Notes under the pieces: generated by a model
The model's input: the letters and a program-made list of their open reading frames with translations, nothing else
The model's database searches: none
Told to the model about the DNA's origin: nothing
In this document: one piece after another, positions 22,746 to 44,738 of the stretch
Numbering within the stretch: the stretch's first letter is position 1
How the letters are laid out: every line of letters starts with the position of its first letter
Position numbers and translations under genes: made by a program
DNA from: Amoebidium appalachense
Lineage: Eukaryota; Ichthyosporea
Length of the DNA: 64,000 bases
Direction of reading: 5' to 3'
NCBI GenBank assembly: GCA_963693365.1
Contig: CAVNZM010000017.1
Location: 4,278,001-4,342,000, forward strand

Positions 22746-24587
22746 CCACACCCACCCACACACACACACACTATCCTGCCCCTCACCCCAAGCCAATGCT
22801 TTTCCCCTGCCATCAATTATTGCCAGTAGCACCTGGCTCATTGCTTAAGTTAACTTTAGAGGGTGTGCCCAAGTCTTTGTAGATAGCCTTCCCCCACACC
22901 ACAAATGTACATACACCTTTGGTTGAGCTTACTCTGTACATAGTCGTTAACTTTCTGAATACATGCAAATAGTAGTTCTGTTCTGTATGGGTAGAACAAT
23001 ATTACCCTATACCATGTATTGCCAAATATCCCGATTGTCCGGACAGTCTAGCCCGAATATTCGGTGTGGCATTTCAGCTCGCATTGTAATTTTGCAGGAA
23101 GCCTTAAGACAAGCTGTTTTGGTGTAGACTTCATCACTTAATCACTGATATCTTAAGGTGTGGGTAGGATACGATATTACATGGTTACAACACTGCGTCA
23201 ATGACGCCTCGATGTCGACGTCGACAGTAAAAGGAGCAAGAAAAGGACCCTTCGGGGCTGGTGTGGTCACTATACGTATATGATGTGAAAGTCCCTGCAA
23301 TATCGTGTCTATATCGCAATGCACGGCTAGGCCAAACTGAAACGGGAATTACGAACAGTGCTTTCAATCAAATGTGAGCTGTGTTGGTCTGATAACCATG
23401 GGGTAGCTATAGGTTTCGTCCGTGGCCATGGGGTGCCTTGGCTCCTTGGCAATTCGTGACTTCAACCCCCCTAGCCCCCAGGCCTCCCGCGGCGAGACCC
23501 CGGACCCCACCCCTCCCCAAACCCCTCATCCCCAACCCCCTTCTCTTTCGCTCCCTCCCCGTCCTCCGTCTTATTGGCCCTTTTCCAAAAACACAGAAGG
23601 GGCAGAGGCCCGAAAGAGAGAGAGGAGGGGGGGGGGGGGGGGTTACTTAAGACAGAAATCCAAAAATATCTTTTCATGCATCCCTGGAATTTTAAACACG
23701 TTCGTACATGATTGGATTAAGAATTCAGTTTTGGTAGCCATATATGGTAGTAAATAGACATAGGCCAATTATATTGCACTATGAGGATTTGCTGTTGCCG
23801 CTGGCCCGCTGCGAAGGCGAAGCTCGGCGGACAACATCAATGAATGCTTGGTTTTCTTTTCTGTTTTATTCAATTTAAGAATTGTACTTTCTCGGTTATC
23901 TATCTCGTGTACTCTAAACTATTTGAGCTATTGCATACTTCAGCAACATCAAAATAGACACTCTATCCCAACATTTTTCTTTCGGCCCACCTGTACCGTC
24001 CTGCACCTGCAGCCTGGCGTTGTGAGGTTGTACCTAAAAAAATATCAAAAATGCGCCAGCCATATGACATGACTTTGATCCAATCAACTGACACCATGAT
24101 GCTACATCTCTTTCAAAAGGCCCTCGGCTCTTCTTTGTCGCGACAAGAGCATACGACTTTTTGTTTTGCAGCAGTCTTCCTTTCGAGTCGCGTGTTCATT
24201 CTTCCATTGTTGAATGATCGTCTTTATCGGAGCTTGACAGTCAGGCTTTCCTGGTCGGTTCTGCTTGGTTGAAACGTGGATTTTTAAAAGCGCCCTAGGC
24301 CTTTTATTGCAGCGTTCCCACATCGCCAGGGAAATAGTCAGGAACTTGCTCGTGTTTAACCATCTCAGTTCCAGATCCTTCCAAAGTTCTTGTGAGCAAC
24401 AGGAGTTTTATGTCAGCGGAGCACTGCAACTCATCCCTCCCCGTGACTCTAGTTACTTGGTTCTCATTGTAAACCAGTGCTAAGGAAGCCTAAATACCCC
24501 AGCTGCTCTCCTTAAATAGGTCTACATTTTTTTTGCATCACCCGGGGATTGCATAGGACAGAGTCTTTGTCATATGAACACGAAAAC
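22411..24587. other. Intergenic region between the pro-domain gene and the CCDC6 gene
   Basis: (CA)n with GC-rich units at 22470-22770, then mostly unique sequence. I searched for Asp, His, Asn and Ser motifs of a subtilisin-type catalytic domain and saw none. No other exon with conserved protein similarity was recognised. Confidence 0.5.
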
Positions 24588-33851
<9,264 letters not shown>

Positions 33852-33955
33852 CTTTACGAGGGAGATGGTGTGAAAGGGGGGTTTTTTTTTTTCGTTTTCG
33901 AATTCCGCTGAGCCTGTTTTTTATTTTATTTTATTTTATTTTATTTATTATTATT

Positions 33956-33986
<31 letters not shown>

Positions 33987-34083
33987 GAGGGGGGGTACAA
34001 TTTTAGTTTACCTATGGTTACATAGTCTGAATGAATGAGTGGCAACGAGCGTGAGCTGAGCTTCGGTGGGTCGGACCGATAGG

Positions 34084-34114
<31 letters not shown>

Positions 34115-35152
34115 AGGGGGGGGGTATGAGGGGGTAACGTTATGAATGAATGAAGCACAATATACCCGTGGCACATAGAAGCAAGATGTGTGTGTCTACA
34201 GATGTCGCAGCTTTTGAATTTTTAGGGTTTTTCTACACGTCAAAAAACCACAAATCAAAAAATTCGTGGACTTCCCCTTTCTCAGTGTTATTCTACTGTG
34301 ACGCGTTCTGGTACATATGCAAAGGTTACTGGTATATATAGCGCTTGGGAATGTTAGTGTGTGTGTGTGTGTCTGTGCTTGTGGTGTTTGGATTTGTTGT
34401 TTTGGGGCTCCGGAGCAGAGGGGGGGGGGAGGGGGGGGGGGGGTTGCATAAACTTGTTGTTTGTTACTCGAGCTTCAGGCTCTGTGAGCCATTTTCAAAT
34501 CGTCGAAATAAACCTTTGTGCATGCGAAATTTGACGTTAATTTTGCTTGTGGTCCAGCCACTATGGCAAAAATCGCCTTGGCACGATCGGTGGTAGTGTG
34601 GGCCCATACTGACTAGTACTAGTGTCGTTTTGCAAATTTGATTTATGAACACCGGTACCGTGTGGAATATACAAGAGATAGAGCGAATTAGGCAGGTACC
34701 TATGCTGGTGTTAAAGATACTATGATACTGAGTTTTAAAACAATGTCGTTAGGAAGAACTCTGAGAAAAAGCTTAAGAATAAACTAGGGGAGCGCCAACG
34801 TTGTACACTAGTTCTAGTTGGACCAAGCAACACCTAATAACTTAAACTACTTAAAACCCTTAATCAGAATATTACTAATAATATCATCATAAAGCGGTTC
34901 CGCAATGGTGCCAAGCAACCTCTTACCATAAATGGGTAGCCAGACCATCGAGTCTGCGTCAAGACGAATGCGTGCAATACCCCCCCCCCCCCCCCCCCCC
35001 CCCTCCCCCCCCCCATCCCTCACCCCTGCCCCCGCCATTTTATAGCCAAAATCGGTTTATTATAAACACCAATTACGCACATTTTAAACTAAACATACGT
35101 CCGCACTGGCACCACACACGGGCTAGATAGCTCAGATTCTTGTAAGAACCAT
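33852..35152. other. Convergent intergenic region between CCDC6 and the AT-hook gene
   Basis: (TTTTA)n at 33917-33950, a T-then-G compound tract at 33952-33987, a G tract at 34088-34124 and a short (GAAT)n. No coding exon recognised. Confidence 0.5.
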
Positions 35153-36625
35153 TTACTCCAAAGGGGGCAACGTTTCAAATTGACCACCATCTGCTGTTCC
35201 CTCCGACTGGTTCGGAGACCCGAAAGTGGCCACACCGGCTGTGTCGTTCACAACCTTGCGCTTACTCACGCCATCACCCCTCATGCCACCATTGCTGGAA
35301 TCAACGCTGCTGTTTGCGAGAACATCGAGAGGCTCGAGCTCCGTTAAATAAACCGCCTGGTGCCCACCATTCTCACGTGTCAGGTCAACCATATCTACCG
35401 GGTTTCCAAAGACTGTGCTGCCCATGATGTCTCCAAAATGACCGTCCAGAAGATTGTTAATAGCATCAAACATGTCGTGATGATAATTGGGGGCACCAGT
35501 TGTGTTGAGGGGGTGAGCCGTTGCTGATGCTTCGTTTCCTGCGTAGCCGTTGAAGTAGTATTGTGCCTGTTCACCGATCATAACTGGTAGTTGTGAGGGA
35601 TCGAACGGGGTAGGAATGGGGGTATTCATGTCGAGTGTGTTTGGTGTGAGAAGGTCACAGGGAGGATCAACTTGCATGTCTTGCGGGGAAGGAGGACGGG
35701 TGGGCATGGCTGCTCCGTTGATGTCAATGTCCCAAAAACCATTGAGGGGGGATAGCGAATGTTGCGTGGTTTCGAAGTCGTTAACGGGGATGTCGCTGCT
35801 CAATGATGCGTTGACCGGTGCTGATGGAAGCGAAAACGGGGAACACGATGCAAAGGGAATGGAAGGGGGTTGCTGCTGGAAAGCCTCGGGTCGTTGGGCT
35901 ATTAATATGTTTCGCTTGTTTTCAGCTCTTGGTGTCGCATTCGCCCCCGTAGTAGCGGCGTGATGTTGCTTGGGCCGCACATCGAGCATACCCGGATAGA
36001 GAAGGCCCGTCACACCCATTTTGAGGCAGTATTTGTACGTCTTTTCGATGTCTACGCGCAGGTGCGCTTTGCGTGCAAGCAGCTCTGCTATTCCCATCTG
36101 CGCCTTGTTGTACTCTTCTATCAACTCTGCATACTTGGCTTTGATTCCCCCACAACTGCTAATGAACTCACCGTTGTTGAAAGCAAACCCGTCTTGAAAA
36201 GCAAGCTGGGAAGGCTCGTTTGCGTCAAACGATCCCCCACCACTCCCAGATAGACCTCGTGGTGTGGAAGCCGGCGATGTATCCGTCGAGCCTGATTGTC
36301 CGATCTTTGGAAGAAAATTTTGCTTGCAGATGCGACATTCACACCCTTTTACAGGGGTAAGGGGCTGCTTGGTTACCCGTGTGCGCGGACGGCCAACTTT
36401 GCCTACAGGTCTGATGGGACAAACGGTTAACGTTGCCAGCCCTTTTGGGTTGGAGGGATCTAGCAGGATGTAGTCTCGCACTTTTCCCGCCGATTTGTTG
36501 CTTCCCCGCTTTACGTTTTGGGCCTTGCTTTTAGTGCGAGAACTTTTCGTTTTCTCCGTAAACGGGCAGTCTGATGGACAGTCTCCTTGTTCGTTCATGT
36601 CTTCGAGGAATGGGACAGACGCCAT
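35153..36625 (-). CDS. Uncharacterised protein with AT-hook-like motif
   Basis: A long uninterrupted frame with normal amino-acid composition and no microsatellite content, so very likely a real single-exon gene. Two starts are possible: 36727 (MASEASILF) and 36625 (MASVPFLEDMNEQGD). I prefer 36625, because the extra 34 residues are a poor hydrophobic lead; the longer form would give 524 residues, the shorter 490. Near the N-terminus lie a basic Lys/Arg/Ser stretch and GKVGRPRTR, resembling an AT-hook (GRP core), followed by CECRIC, a possible metal site. A helical segment (KYAELIEEYNKAQ to AHLRVDIEKTYKYC) may coil, and the C-terminal half is Pro/Asn/Ser-rich and acidic. A nuclear DNA-binding or transcription role is a guess; no family was recognised. 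Confidence 0.75.
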   Translation of the reverse strand: MASVPFLEDMNEQGDCPSDCPFTEKTKSSRTKSKAQNVKRGSNKSAGKVRDYILLDPSNPKGLATLTVCPIRPVGKVGRPRTRVTKQPLTPVKGCECRICKQNFLPKIGQSGSTDTSPASTPRGLSGSGGGSFDANEPSQLAFQDGFAFNNGEFISSCGGIKAKYAELIEEYNKAQMGIAELLARKAHLRVDIEKTYKYCLKMGVTGLLYPGMLDVRPKQHHAATTGANATPRAENKRNILIAQRPEAFQQQPPSIPFASCSPFSLPSAPVNASLSSDIPVNDFETTQHSLSPLNGFWDIDINGAAMPTRPPSPQDMQVDPPCDLLTPNTLDMNTPIPTPFDPSQLPVMIGEQAQYYFNGYAGNEASATAHPLNTTGAPNYHHDMFDAINNLLDGHFGDIMGSTVFGNPVDMVDLTRENGGHQAVYLTELEPLDVLANSSVDSSNGGMRGDGVSKRKVVNDTAGVATFGSPNQSEGTADGGQFETLPPLE

Positions 36626-36727
36626 GGTGTGTTTTGAACACAGCTCGAAGAGGCCAAACGAAGGTAGCCGTGGAAAAAGAGAGCGGGGATAACAAAAAAG
36701 AAAGAGAATAGAGGCTTCCGAAGCCAT

Positions 36728-39223
36728 GTACTTTCAAGCCATTCTCTTTACAGCAAACTGGCAGATAAGTGAAAAGTAAGACAAAGAAATGGGTAAAGAG
36801 AGACGAAGTCGAACGTGTTTCCAATCGAGGTTGTTAGATCTCTAAGGCTATGTGTTGCTGTTGGTAATAGGCTTTACAGAATACCGTCAGAACAAAAATG
36901 AAGAATTGGCGTAAGCCTTGTTCTTCGACTAACCTCCGTTCACTTTGAAAAGACACAAACACAAACTCTCCGAGTAGAGATCTACGTTTACTATGCTGAC
37001 AAAGGTAAACCCAGACCAGTACTCTGACCAGAATTCACACGCACACGCTAACGTTCTCCCCCTTGAGTCTGTTACACTTACACTCACTCGTATGTGATAA
37101 AAGTAAAAGGATCACGGATAACCCCCTCAAAAACGTGCCTTTTGTGTGTATGAGTGTGTGTGTGCGTGTGTGTGTTTGTGCCAGTGTGCCTGTGCGTTTT
37201 TTCCCTCCTCTTTTTCACAGTTTTGAGAAGTTGAGTCTTAGAAATTCTGGAATTCGAAAAAAAGAAGGCGAGCGGTAGATTCCATTCGTGACATTGATGA
37301 TACTATATCCAATCACGACGCCGATAATCAGACCAAAACTGTTATCCAATGATAAATAGCACAATTTAGCTGTTAATGGTTAGAGATTCCATAATGATGC
37401 GTTCCGGACGAATCGAACACGGCCGCTACAAACAGAGAAAAGCAAATGAAGCCAACAGAACGGCCATTCTGAGGGGGAGTGTGAGCTGGGAGTGTGTGCG
37501 TGGGAGAGCGTGTGTGGGAGTGTGCGTGGGTTTACAGGAGCTGTGTGTGAGTAGGTTTACTTGGAGGGCACAAAAAGGCTTTTGCTTCACCTGCGGAGAT
37601 TTTTAAAAATGGCCGTGCTCGTGCATTGTTTTGCCGCTGCAAGCGCTGTGCCTTCATGCACGTGTTGATGTATGTGTGCCTGTGTCCTCGTTGCTATGTA
37701 TAACCGCTCGTGCGTAGGTGTGGTTTCTGCGTCCTTTTTGGAAGAAAGCATTCGTTTCGGTGCTTTTGCACGCATTGTTTTTGGGCTTGTGTTGTTTGCG
37801 TACGTAAGGAACATGGATGTGAGTGCGTGTGCGTGCGAGTGGTGTGTGTTTGTGTTTGTGTGTGTTTGTTTGTGTTTTTCGTTTGTGCGTCACTGGGTGT
37901 AGATGCTTGGGCAGGTGCATTTGGCCGGAGGCCCCCAGGGTGGGCGGGCGGAGCTGAAGGAGGAGGAGGAATGTGGGGGAGGGGAGGGGGGGTGCGGATG
38001 TGTACATCAACTGAGTACCGGTGTTTGGCGATGCACCGATTTGTTAGGTGTGTGCCTGTGTGCGGCCGGGTGCATACGCACGCAGGTGCACGTAAGGGTG
38101 TTGATGTTTTTGCCATTATTGTGTCTTTACTATGCGGCCTGCACACGTATCAAGATGGCCTTATGTAAAGATGTATGGAGTTGTGCATGTGCAACCGAGT
38201 GAGGCCTAGTGTGTGATCTTTTGGTGGTGTGTGCCACACCCAACACACACACGTGCATGTAAGTGGATTAATGGGAAAGCGGAAGAGAGAAGAGGGGGGG
38301 GGAGGGGGGGGAGGAGAAGAAAAGATGGGGGAGGGGGGGGGGGGGAGGGGAATCAAGAGGGTTACACGGAGGACCGGGGGGGGGGGGGGGGGGGGGGGGG
38401 GGAGGGGGGAGGTACATGGGGGAGCTCGGCTGAGCCTGCCGGGGGAAGCCTTCGATCAGTGCCCAAAGCTATAAAGAGAGCTGATTAGACGTCCCATTAT
38501 GAATGCACAGTATACTTCAGAATACTGGCAAATAGAGCAGCCCGCCTTCACAGTCTTCACACCCGCACCGAGGGTAAACATGTTGGTGCCTTGCCGGTGG
38601 CTGTATACAATATTAATTGTAGGCATATAGAGGCGAACGTGCACATGTCCCAATTCCTTGCAGATTCAAGTCCAGGCATATGCCTGCAGGGGTTCATAGG
38701 TTTTGTTCTGAAGTGGCATGTAGATGATCGGAAGTCAATAAGAAGGAGGGGAGACCTGGGGTGCGAAGGCGCAGGAGAGGAGGGGGGGGGGGGGGGGGGG
38801 GGGGCACTGAAGAGTGCTTGCAGAAGGACAACCTTACTAAGGGGATGAGCAATGAGGATAGATCTACAGAAAGCTACGAACCAGAAGGAAGGCGCGGCAT
38901 AAAGCTAACAGACAGAAAAGAAATCAGGAAACGTACCATGCGGCAAACCAGCTGTCAGCTGCCAGATAATCAGCTGGTACGACGGGAGGGAGTTGAATTT
39001 GCAGGCACATAGGTACAATCCAGGAGACAAGGTAAAAGGCGATTTGTAAAAGGGGAGGTGGGGCTTGGCTGTGGAGGTGGAATCCCTGGAGAGAGTGAGC
39101 GAGGGGAGATGTATGAGATCTTGAAAATCTCTGCTGAAGCGACGGCCTTTATCTGAAACATGCAGTCGCGCCATTCACAGTAATGCCTGCTGCATCGCAT
39201 TTTAGGCTATCCCAGATGCCATA
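36728..39223. other. Intergenic region, no gene seen
   Basis: Upstream flank of the AT-hook gene, then GT-rich sequence (37130-38110) and G tracts near 38380-38402 and 38785-38804. Frames here are short or of biased composition, and I see no conserved exon. Confidence 0.5.
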
Positions 39224-39435
39224 ATGCAACGTGCTTTTGGCTCTCCTGACTCACTAGTCATTTTCTTACTCTTGGGTGGTTTCTTCTTCCCCCTTCCAGC
39301 CCCTCCGAACCCCCGCGTAAACTACAGGCAGTTGGGTGCAATGTGCAGAGATGATAGTTCCTCCTCAATTAGTATTCAAGAAGCTAATGATTTTGAAAGA
39401 ATCCACATGAAAAGAGGCCAGTCGTCAACGCGCGC

Positions 39436-39514
<79 letters not shown>

Positions 39515-39697
39515 GTGTGGGTGGGTGTGTATGCGTGCGTGTGCGTGCGCGTGCGCGTGCGCGTGTGCGTGTGCGTGTGTGTGTGTGGTGTGTGTGTGTG
39601 TGATGTGTGTGCATGCTTGTGAGTGTGTGTGTAGCAGTTGTTGCTTGAAGGACAGCACAAAAAGAAACTAAACTTCATTAGCAGCTTCGTGCATTAA
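39224..39697 (+). CDS. Possible small two-exon secreted protein
   Basis: The first frame starts at 39224 with a hydrophobic lead (SLVIFLLLGGFFFPL) and continues NYRQLGAMCRDDSSSS and DFERIHMKRGQSST up to a cgcgcgcgtgtgtgtg repeat near 39438, which could act as a donor. A second exon from 39635 (after gtgtgtgtag) would add QLLLEGQHKKKLNF and a stop at 39697 in phase 0. The donor position inside the repeat is arbitrary and no homologue is recognised. This could be chance. Confidence 0.25.
39438..39515 (+). repeat. (GT)n microsatellite
   Basis: Uninterrupted GT run of about 75 bp after a short (CG)n start, followed by a cgtgcg-rich segment to 39630. Confidence 0.95.
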
Positions 39698-40999
39698 AAC
39701 AGGCAGATTCTGGCAGCGAGATTGCTCCACTTTTGCACTGAGCTCGTTTCTAACCAAAAAACTCTTGCAGTGATGAATTTTTTCTTCCATTCTCCTTGTA
39801 AAGGAGTGGCCGCTGTGTCTGGCACCTTGCTCAGTCATGGTTCATTTTAGAACTAGAATTTCAAAACATAAACCCTATTTTGCTGCCTTTTTCACAGCTT
39901 TGCTTTTCAATAGACCAATCATACGCTGTATTTTGAGGTGTTTGAATTTGAAGACCCCACATAGCACGCCTCACCGCTGATGCTCCCTCTCCCGGAAAAG
40001 CGCACGCACAGGCACACACACACAGGCTTGCCTCTGTCTGCTTGGCTATACATCCCTCTGCCGGTACGGGCGGAGTGTTCTTGTCAAGCCTCAATAACAA
40101 GTATGTTTCGGTTCGTCTCTTAGCTAACACTCTGTGAAGGACTTTTTTTTCCCCGTTTCATTGAGCCTTAATTTTCATGTTCAGGTGCCTTGTGCCGGTG
40201 GATATTTCAAATCATTCCTTCGGGAGAAGATTAGTTTATTCACCACCTGATTTGGTTAACTAAGCATCTACAAGTGAAAGAGGCAGCTATAACGAGAAAC
40301 TGCACATGTTTTAGTTGGCGACGCGACGTGTGCTTGCTAGCCAAGTGAAACGCGGTGACAGTCTCGAAAAAGCGAGAGGGAAAGGGAGAGAGCCGGAGAG
40401 TGAGAGTGAGGCAAAGTTTACCTGATCTTCGTCTTTCACCTTTTCAAATTGAAAATCGTTCATAGCTTTTAACTAAAATAAAAAGATTCAGCTCGATTAT
40501 TGTTCACCCCCTTCTTTTGGTAGAAACATGGGCATTTTTTATGGGAAGCTTTTTGCCTCCTTCGTTCTGGCCATCGTCTTTTTTTGGAGTTGCCAAAGTG
40601 GGAACATCAGCCTACTCTCCTATTTCTATTCCTTCCCTATTTCCCTCGCTCTCGCTTCCCCCTCTGGTCCTTCTTGTAGACCCTTACACTTACAATGACA
40701 CAGGCACGCACATGCATTCGTGTTTAAACACGTACACTTGTAGGGTACACCTGCAGCAAACACACGCACACAGGCACGGGCTCGCCCGCCTGCACACACA
40801 CACACACGCACACACACCTTCCCCCCCCCCCCCCCCCCCCCCCCTGTTCGCTTGCAAGCTGTTCCTTCACTCAAAACAATATGCAAGAACCTTCCCCCCC
40901 CCCCCCCCCCCCAATTGCTCATGATGCGGTTTTGTTGTTTATTTTTGTTTATCCTGCAGGTTTTACGATTGTAGTGGGTTACCCACGTTGGGATCAGCC
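39698..40999. other. Upstream region of the NDUFB10-like gene
   Basis: Mostly unique sequence with short CA and C tracts near 40790-40910. A probable acceptor, atcctgcag, at 40959 precedes the open stretch leading into the NDUFB10-like start, so a non-coding or short coding exon may lie upstream. None could be identified. Confidence 0.4.
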
Positions 41000-41186
41000 A
41001 TGGCGGAGAAACAGAGTCCCGAGGAGGCAGTGAAGCTCCTCAACGACAAGCACAACACTCTGCTGGAGTGGGCAGTGCAGCTGGAGTATGCTAAGGATAT
41101 CCGCAACCAACTGCGCACATGTTACTTGGTGTGTGCCTGTGTGGGTGGGTGGGTGGGTGGGTGGGTGGGTGGGTGGGTGGGTGGGT

Positions 41187-41219
<33 letters not shown>

Positions 41220-41637
41220 GGTGTTGGGGAAAGGTCGTGCCTGTGTAGGCACGTATGCATGCATACATTATAATCACACGGACAAATGTATGAGTATGCG
41301 CCCGTATGCTTTTATGCACGGCCCAGGCACACACACGGACACACACACACACAAACACACACACGTGTGCGCGCACATAAATGTGGGCACGCGCGCGCAC
41401 ACACACACATACACGGACACATGCACATACGCACCTGTGCGTGCACGCACACGGACACGCCCACACACGCTCACGCATACACACACACACTTGCTCAGGC
41501 ATAGGCACAGGCACGTGCATGGCCTCACATACAACGAAAAGCATGCACATATACCACAAGCCCTCTTGACCCGCGTGCCCATCCCGAGAAGCCTACACAC
41601 ACGCGCGCACGTGCACGCGCGTGCGCGCGCACGCACG

Positions 41638-41686
<49 letters not shown>

Positions 41687-41842
41687 CCGTCTGCTGCCAA
41701 GCCTTTAAGTAAAACAGTGGTGGGAAGTGCTGCCGGTTCTCCGTTCTAGACCTGGACACACAAAAACATGAACGCACATGCCTCTAGACACACACTCGCA
41801 CACATGAACACACGAACACACGTGCACTCATATCCCCCCCCC

Positions 41843-41873
<31 letters not shown>

Positions 41874-42522
41874 AGATCCACCCACAAGCCATCGTGCAAA
41901 AACACTTGTGAATATTTGTGTGTGCAGTTGCCCTCTTTCTCCCTCTTTCTCGATTCTTGACTTTGCCACTCTTGAGTTTCCCCGCCCTTCCCCTCGCCCC
42001 CTCACAACCACCCATTCCAAACACACGAAATACACACACACACACGCACACACACACGCACCAGACACAACCACTCACACGCACAGACACAGACACATAT
42101 ACACACGTGCACGCGCGCGCACGCGCACACACACACACACACACACACTCGCATTCTTGCATGCACACGAGCAAACGCATGCACCCCTGCACTCAAGCAA
42201 GCACATTCTAACACTAGCACAAGCGCGCGCGCACACACACACACACACACACATACACCCTACGCACCATACACTATACATACACAGGCACATGCATTCC
42301 AGGCATGCACCCCTGCACTCAAGCAAGCACATTCTAACACTAGCACAAGTGCGCGCGCACACACACACACACATACACCCTACGCACCATACACTATACA
42401 TACACAGGCACATGCATTCCAGCGCTCCCACACTACCTGCACTCTCATTACCACCCGTTAGGTTGACCTTTTAAACTTCGAAAGCAAAATTCCTTGAAAA
42501 GTGGTAGATTCTGTGTGTGTGC

Positions 42523-42597
<75 letters not shown>

Positions 42598-43867
42598 TAC
42601 GTGCGTTCTTGTGTACGTGCCTGGTCGTGTGCTGGCGGGCTCGTGTGCTTGTGTGGTGTGCATGTGTGCGCGCATGCACGCGCACGCGTGCCTGTGTGTG
42701 CGCGTGTGTGTGTGTGTGTGTGCGCGCGCTTGTGTGTGTGTGTCCCCGTGTGTCTAGTGTGGAGGGGTTGCCTGTTCTTCTTGTCGTGTCTGTACTCTTA
42801 TCTGGTCGGTGCATGCAAGGTCAGCGACCAACATGTGATATCTGCCTGTAGACACACATTGCACGTGCACATGCACAGCACAGCACACACACGCACATGC
42901 ATACGGTCATGCAAAAGGCAGATGTAATAAACTCACACAGACACACACAGACACATGCACACACTCAAAGACCCACGCCTGCACGCACACGCACACATGC
43001 GCACACGCACACATACAAACATACACATGCATTTATGGCACACGCGCACATACATCCAAGCCCACACTTCCGCTCGCACACGCGCACACACACACGCACA
43101 CACATGCACACAGATGCACACACACGACACGACACACACACACACACACGCGCGCGCATGCACACACACAGGCACACAGGCACACACATCGCGCCCGCAC
43201 ACGGGAATGGGTGTGTGTTTGCGCACACACTGGCCCATGCTTACACTTGCACTCCTGCACGTACGATAACACACTTTTGACAAGCATGTGTGTGTGCCTG
43301 CCCACCCACCATGACACATCTATACAACGTGCATGAAGCTTTCCTCCCGCACACACATGCACGAATGCATGTGCACACACGCTTTCGTTTGTGCAGCACA
43401 CACACACATATACACGCACGTGTGTGTGCGCGCGCACACACACACACCCTTTCCCTCTCTCTCTCTCGCGACGTTTACAGCGGCCACGCACCCACGCACC
43501 CATTTTAGGAAGAGAGATGTGTACTATTTTATACAGAACAAAGAACACAAGAATCTAATCTGATCTTCGCCAGCCGACACACACATGCACGCACGCGCAC
43601 ACACACACACACCAACACAGCCACAAAGAAACATGTGTTCCCCTCCTCCTTCCCCCCTACACACACGCACGCTTACGATGCATGCTGTATGTGTGTTCTA
43701 TAACGCATTTTAACCCCCCCCCCCCCCCCCAACACACACACACACACAAACACACACAGAGGGAGGGGCCCAACCACATTGAGAACTGCAAGGACCTCGT
43801 CGACGCCTACTGGGTGGCCATCGGCAAGCGACCAAAGCAGGAGTACCCCTTTAACGGCGCCATCTAG
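41000..43867 (+). CDS. NDUFB10: NADH:ubiquinone oxidoreductase subunit, NDUFB10 (PDSW)-like
   Basis: Two exons, 41000-41128 and 43760-43867, join in phase 0 to a 78-residue protein with a TAG stop. The core [11 protein letters not shown] / [13 protein letters not shown] matches the fungal 12-kDa/NDUFB10 pattern CY-x-REG-x-NH-x2-xC, where the paired cysteines stabilise the helix hairpin. The subunit is an accessory part of the membrane arm of mitochondrial complex I. It is shorter than animal NDUFB10 (about 170 residues) but near the fungal size. The start ATG ([11 protein letters not shown]) follows an acceptor at 40959, and the frame is open back to that acceptor, so a further 5' exon cannot be excluded. 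The single 2.6-kb intron opens with gtgtgtgcc and a (GGGT)n array and closes in cacacacag. Confidence 0.85.
41140..41215 (+). repeat. (GGGT)n array followed by (GT)n, just after a splice donor
   Basis: About twelve gtgg/gggt units in a row beginning 12 nt after the donor at 41129, then a GT run. The array has strong G-quadruplex potential on the sense RNA. Confidence 0.9.
41330..43758 (+). repeat. CA-rich intron body of the NDUFB10-like gene
   Basis: CA, CACG and GT repeats (for example 41641-41685 CA, 42526-42594 GT, 43134-43160 CA) with a C tract at 41834-41859. No exon-like unique segment is visible in this intron. Confidence 0.75.
42177..42421 (+). repeat. Two-copy tandem repeat of about 126 bp
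   Basis: Units 42177-42302 and 42303-42421 both run from gcatgcacccctgcactc to ggcacatgcattccag, differing mainly in the length of the internal CA run. Confidence 0.9.
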
Positions 43868-44062
43868 GTGCGTTTATTGTTAAATTAAAATTTAATATTA
43901 AGAACCAAAACTATTTGTGTCTAGATTTTTTTTTTTGAGCTGACAAAAGCAGAAGTACCCCTAGAACAGGGCCGTCTGGGGGGGGTCTAAAATAGAATAT
44001 TGAGTTTAGTATTGTGACTATGTTTGTCTAGCTTATATTGAAGGAGGATTTTAAAGCCGTGC

Positions 44063-44096
<34 letters not shown>

Positions 44097-44302
44097 TTTT
44101 AAAGCCGTGCTCGGGGGGGGGGGGGAGGGGGCGGGGGAGACAAGAGAGGGGATGTTAGTATGATTCATAACGGGTGGGACGGATGCAAGTGTTCGTCTTG
44201 GTAGTGGTACGAGTACGATGGGGGGATGGTTGGGTGGGTGGGTGGTGGCGGTTGGAGGGGGGGGAAGGGTTGCGTGAGTTGGTGTGTGCAGTGGTGGTGG
44301 TG

Positions 44303-44333
<31 letters not shown>

Positions 44334-44681
44334 GAGGGGAAGGGAGGGGAGGGGAGGGGGGGGAAGGTTGTGTATTTTGGGGATTTTCTCTTTGTAATAT
44401 GGAGCTCTGCTTTTCCCTCGTTGATGTGTTTGACCGCTTTTGATGGGTTATATCTATGCGTAAAGCATCAAATGCACAAGGACATCTGCATGCACACACA
44501 CACACAGAGAGAGAGAGAGAGATGGAGAGAGACAGATATGTCGTGCACACGCAAATATGCACGGACCACTCACAGAAGCCATGTGTACAATGAAGGAGAC
44601 TCATACCCACACAAAAACACAAACACACCCGCCTCCTGGTTCATGATTGGACTCGTACTCGTCCTCCGACTCCTACTTTTC

Positions 44682-44738
<57 letters not shown>

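Noticed and set aside
37710-38168. 152-residue Cys-rich frame
   Set aside because: Composition follows GT-rich sequence, and no exon boundaries or family motifs are seen.
41140-41190. Telomere-like repeat (GGGT)n
   Set aside because: It lies inside an intron next to a (GT)n run, with no chromosome-end context.
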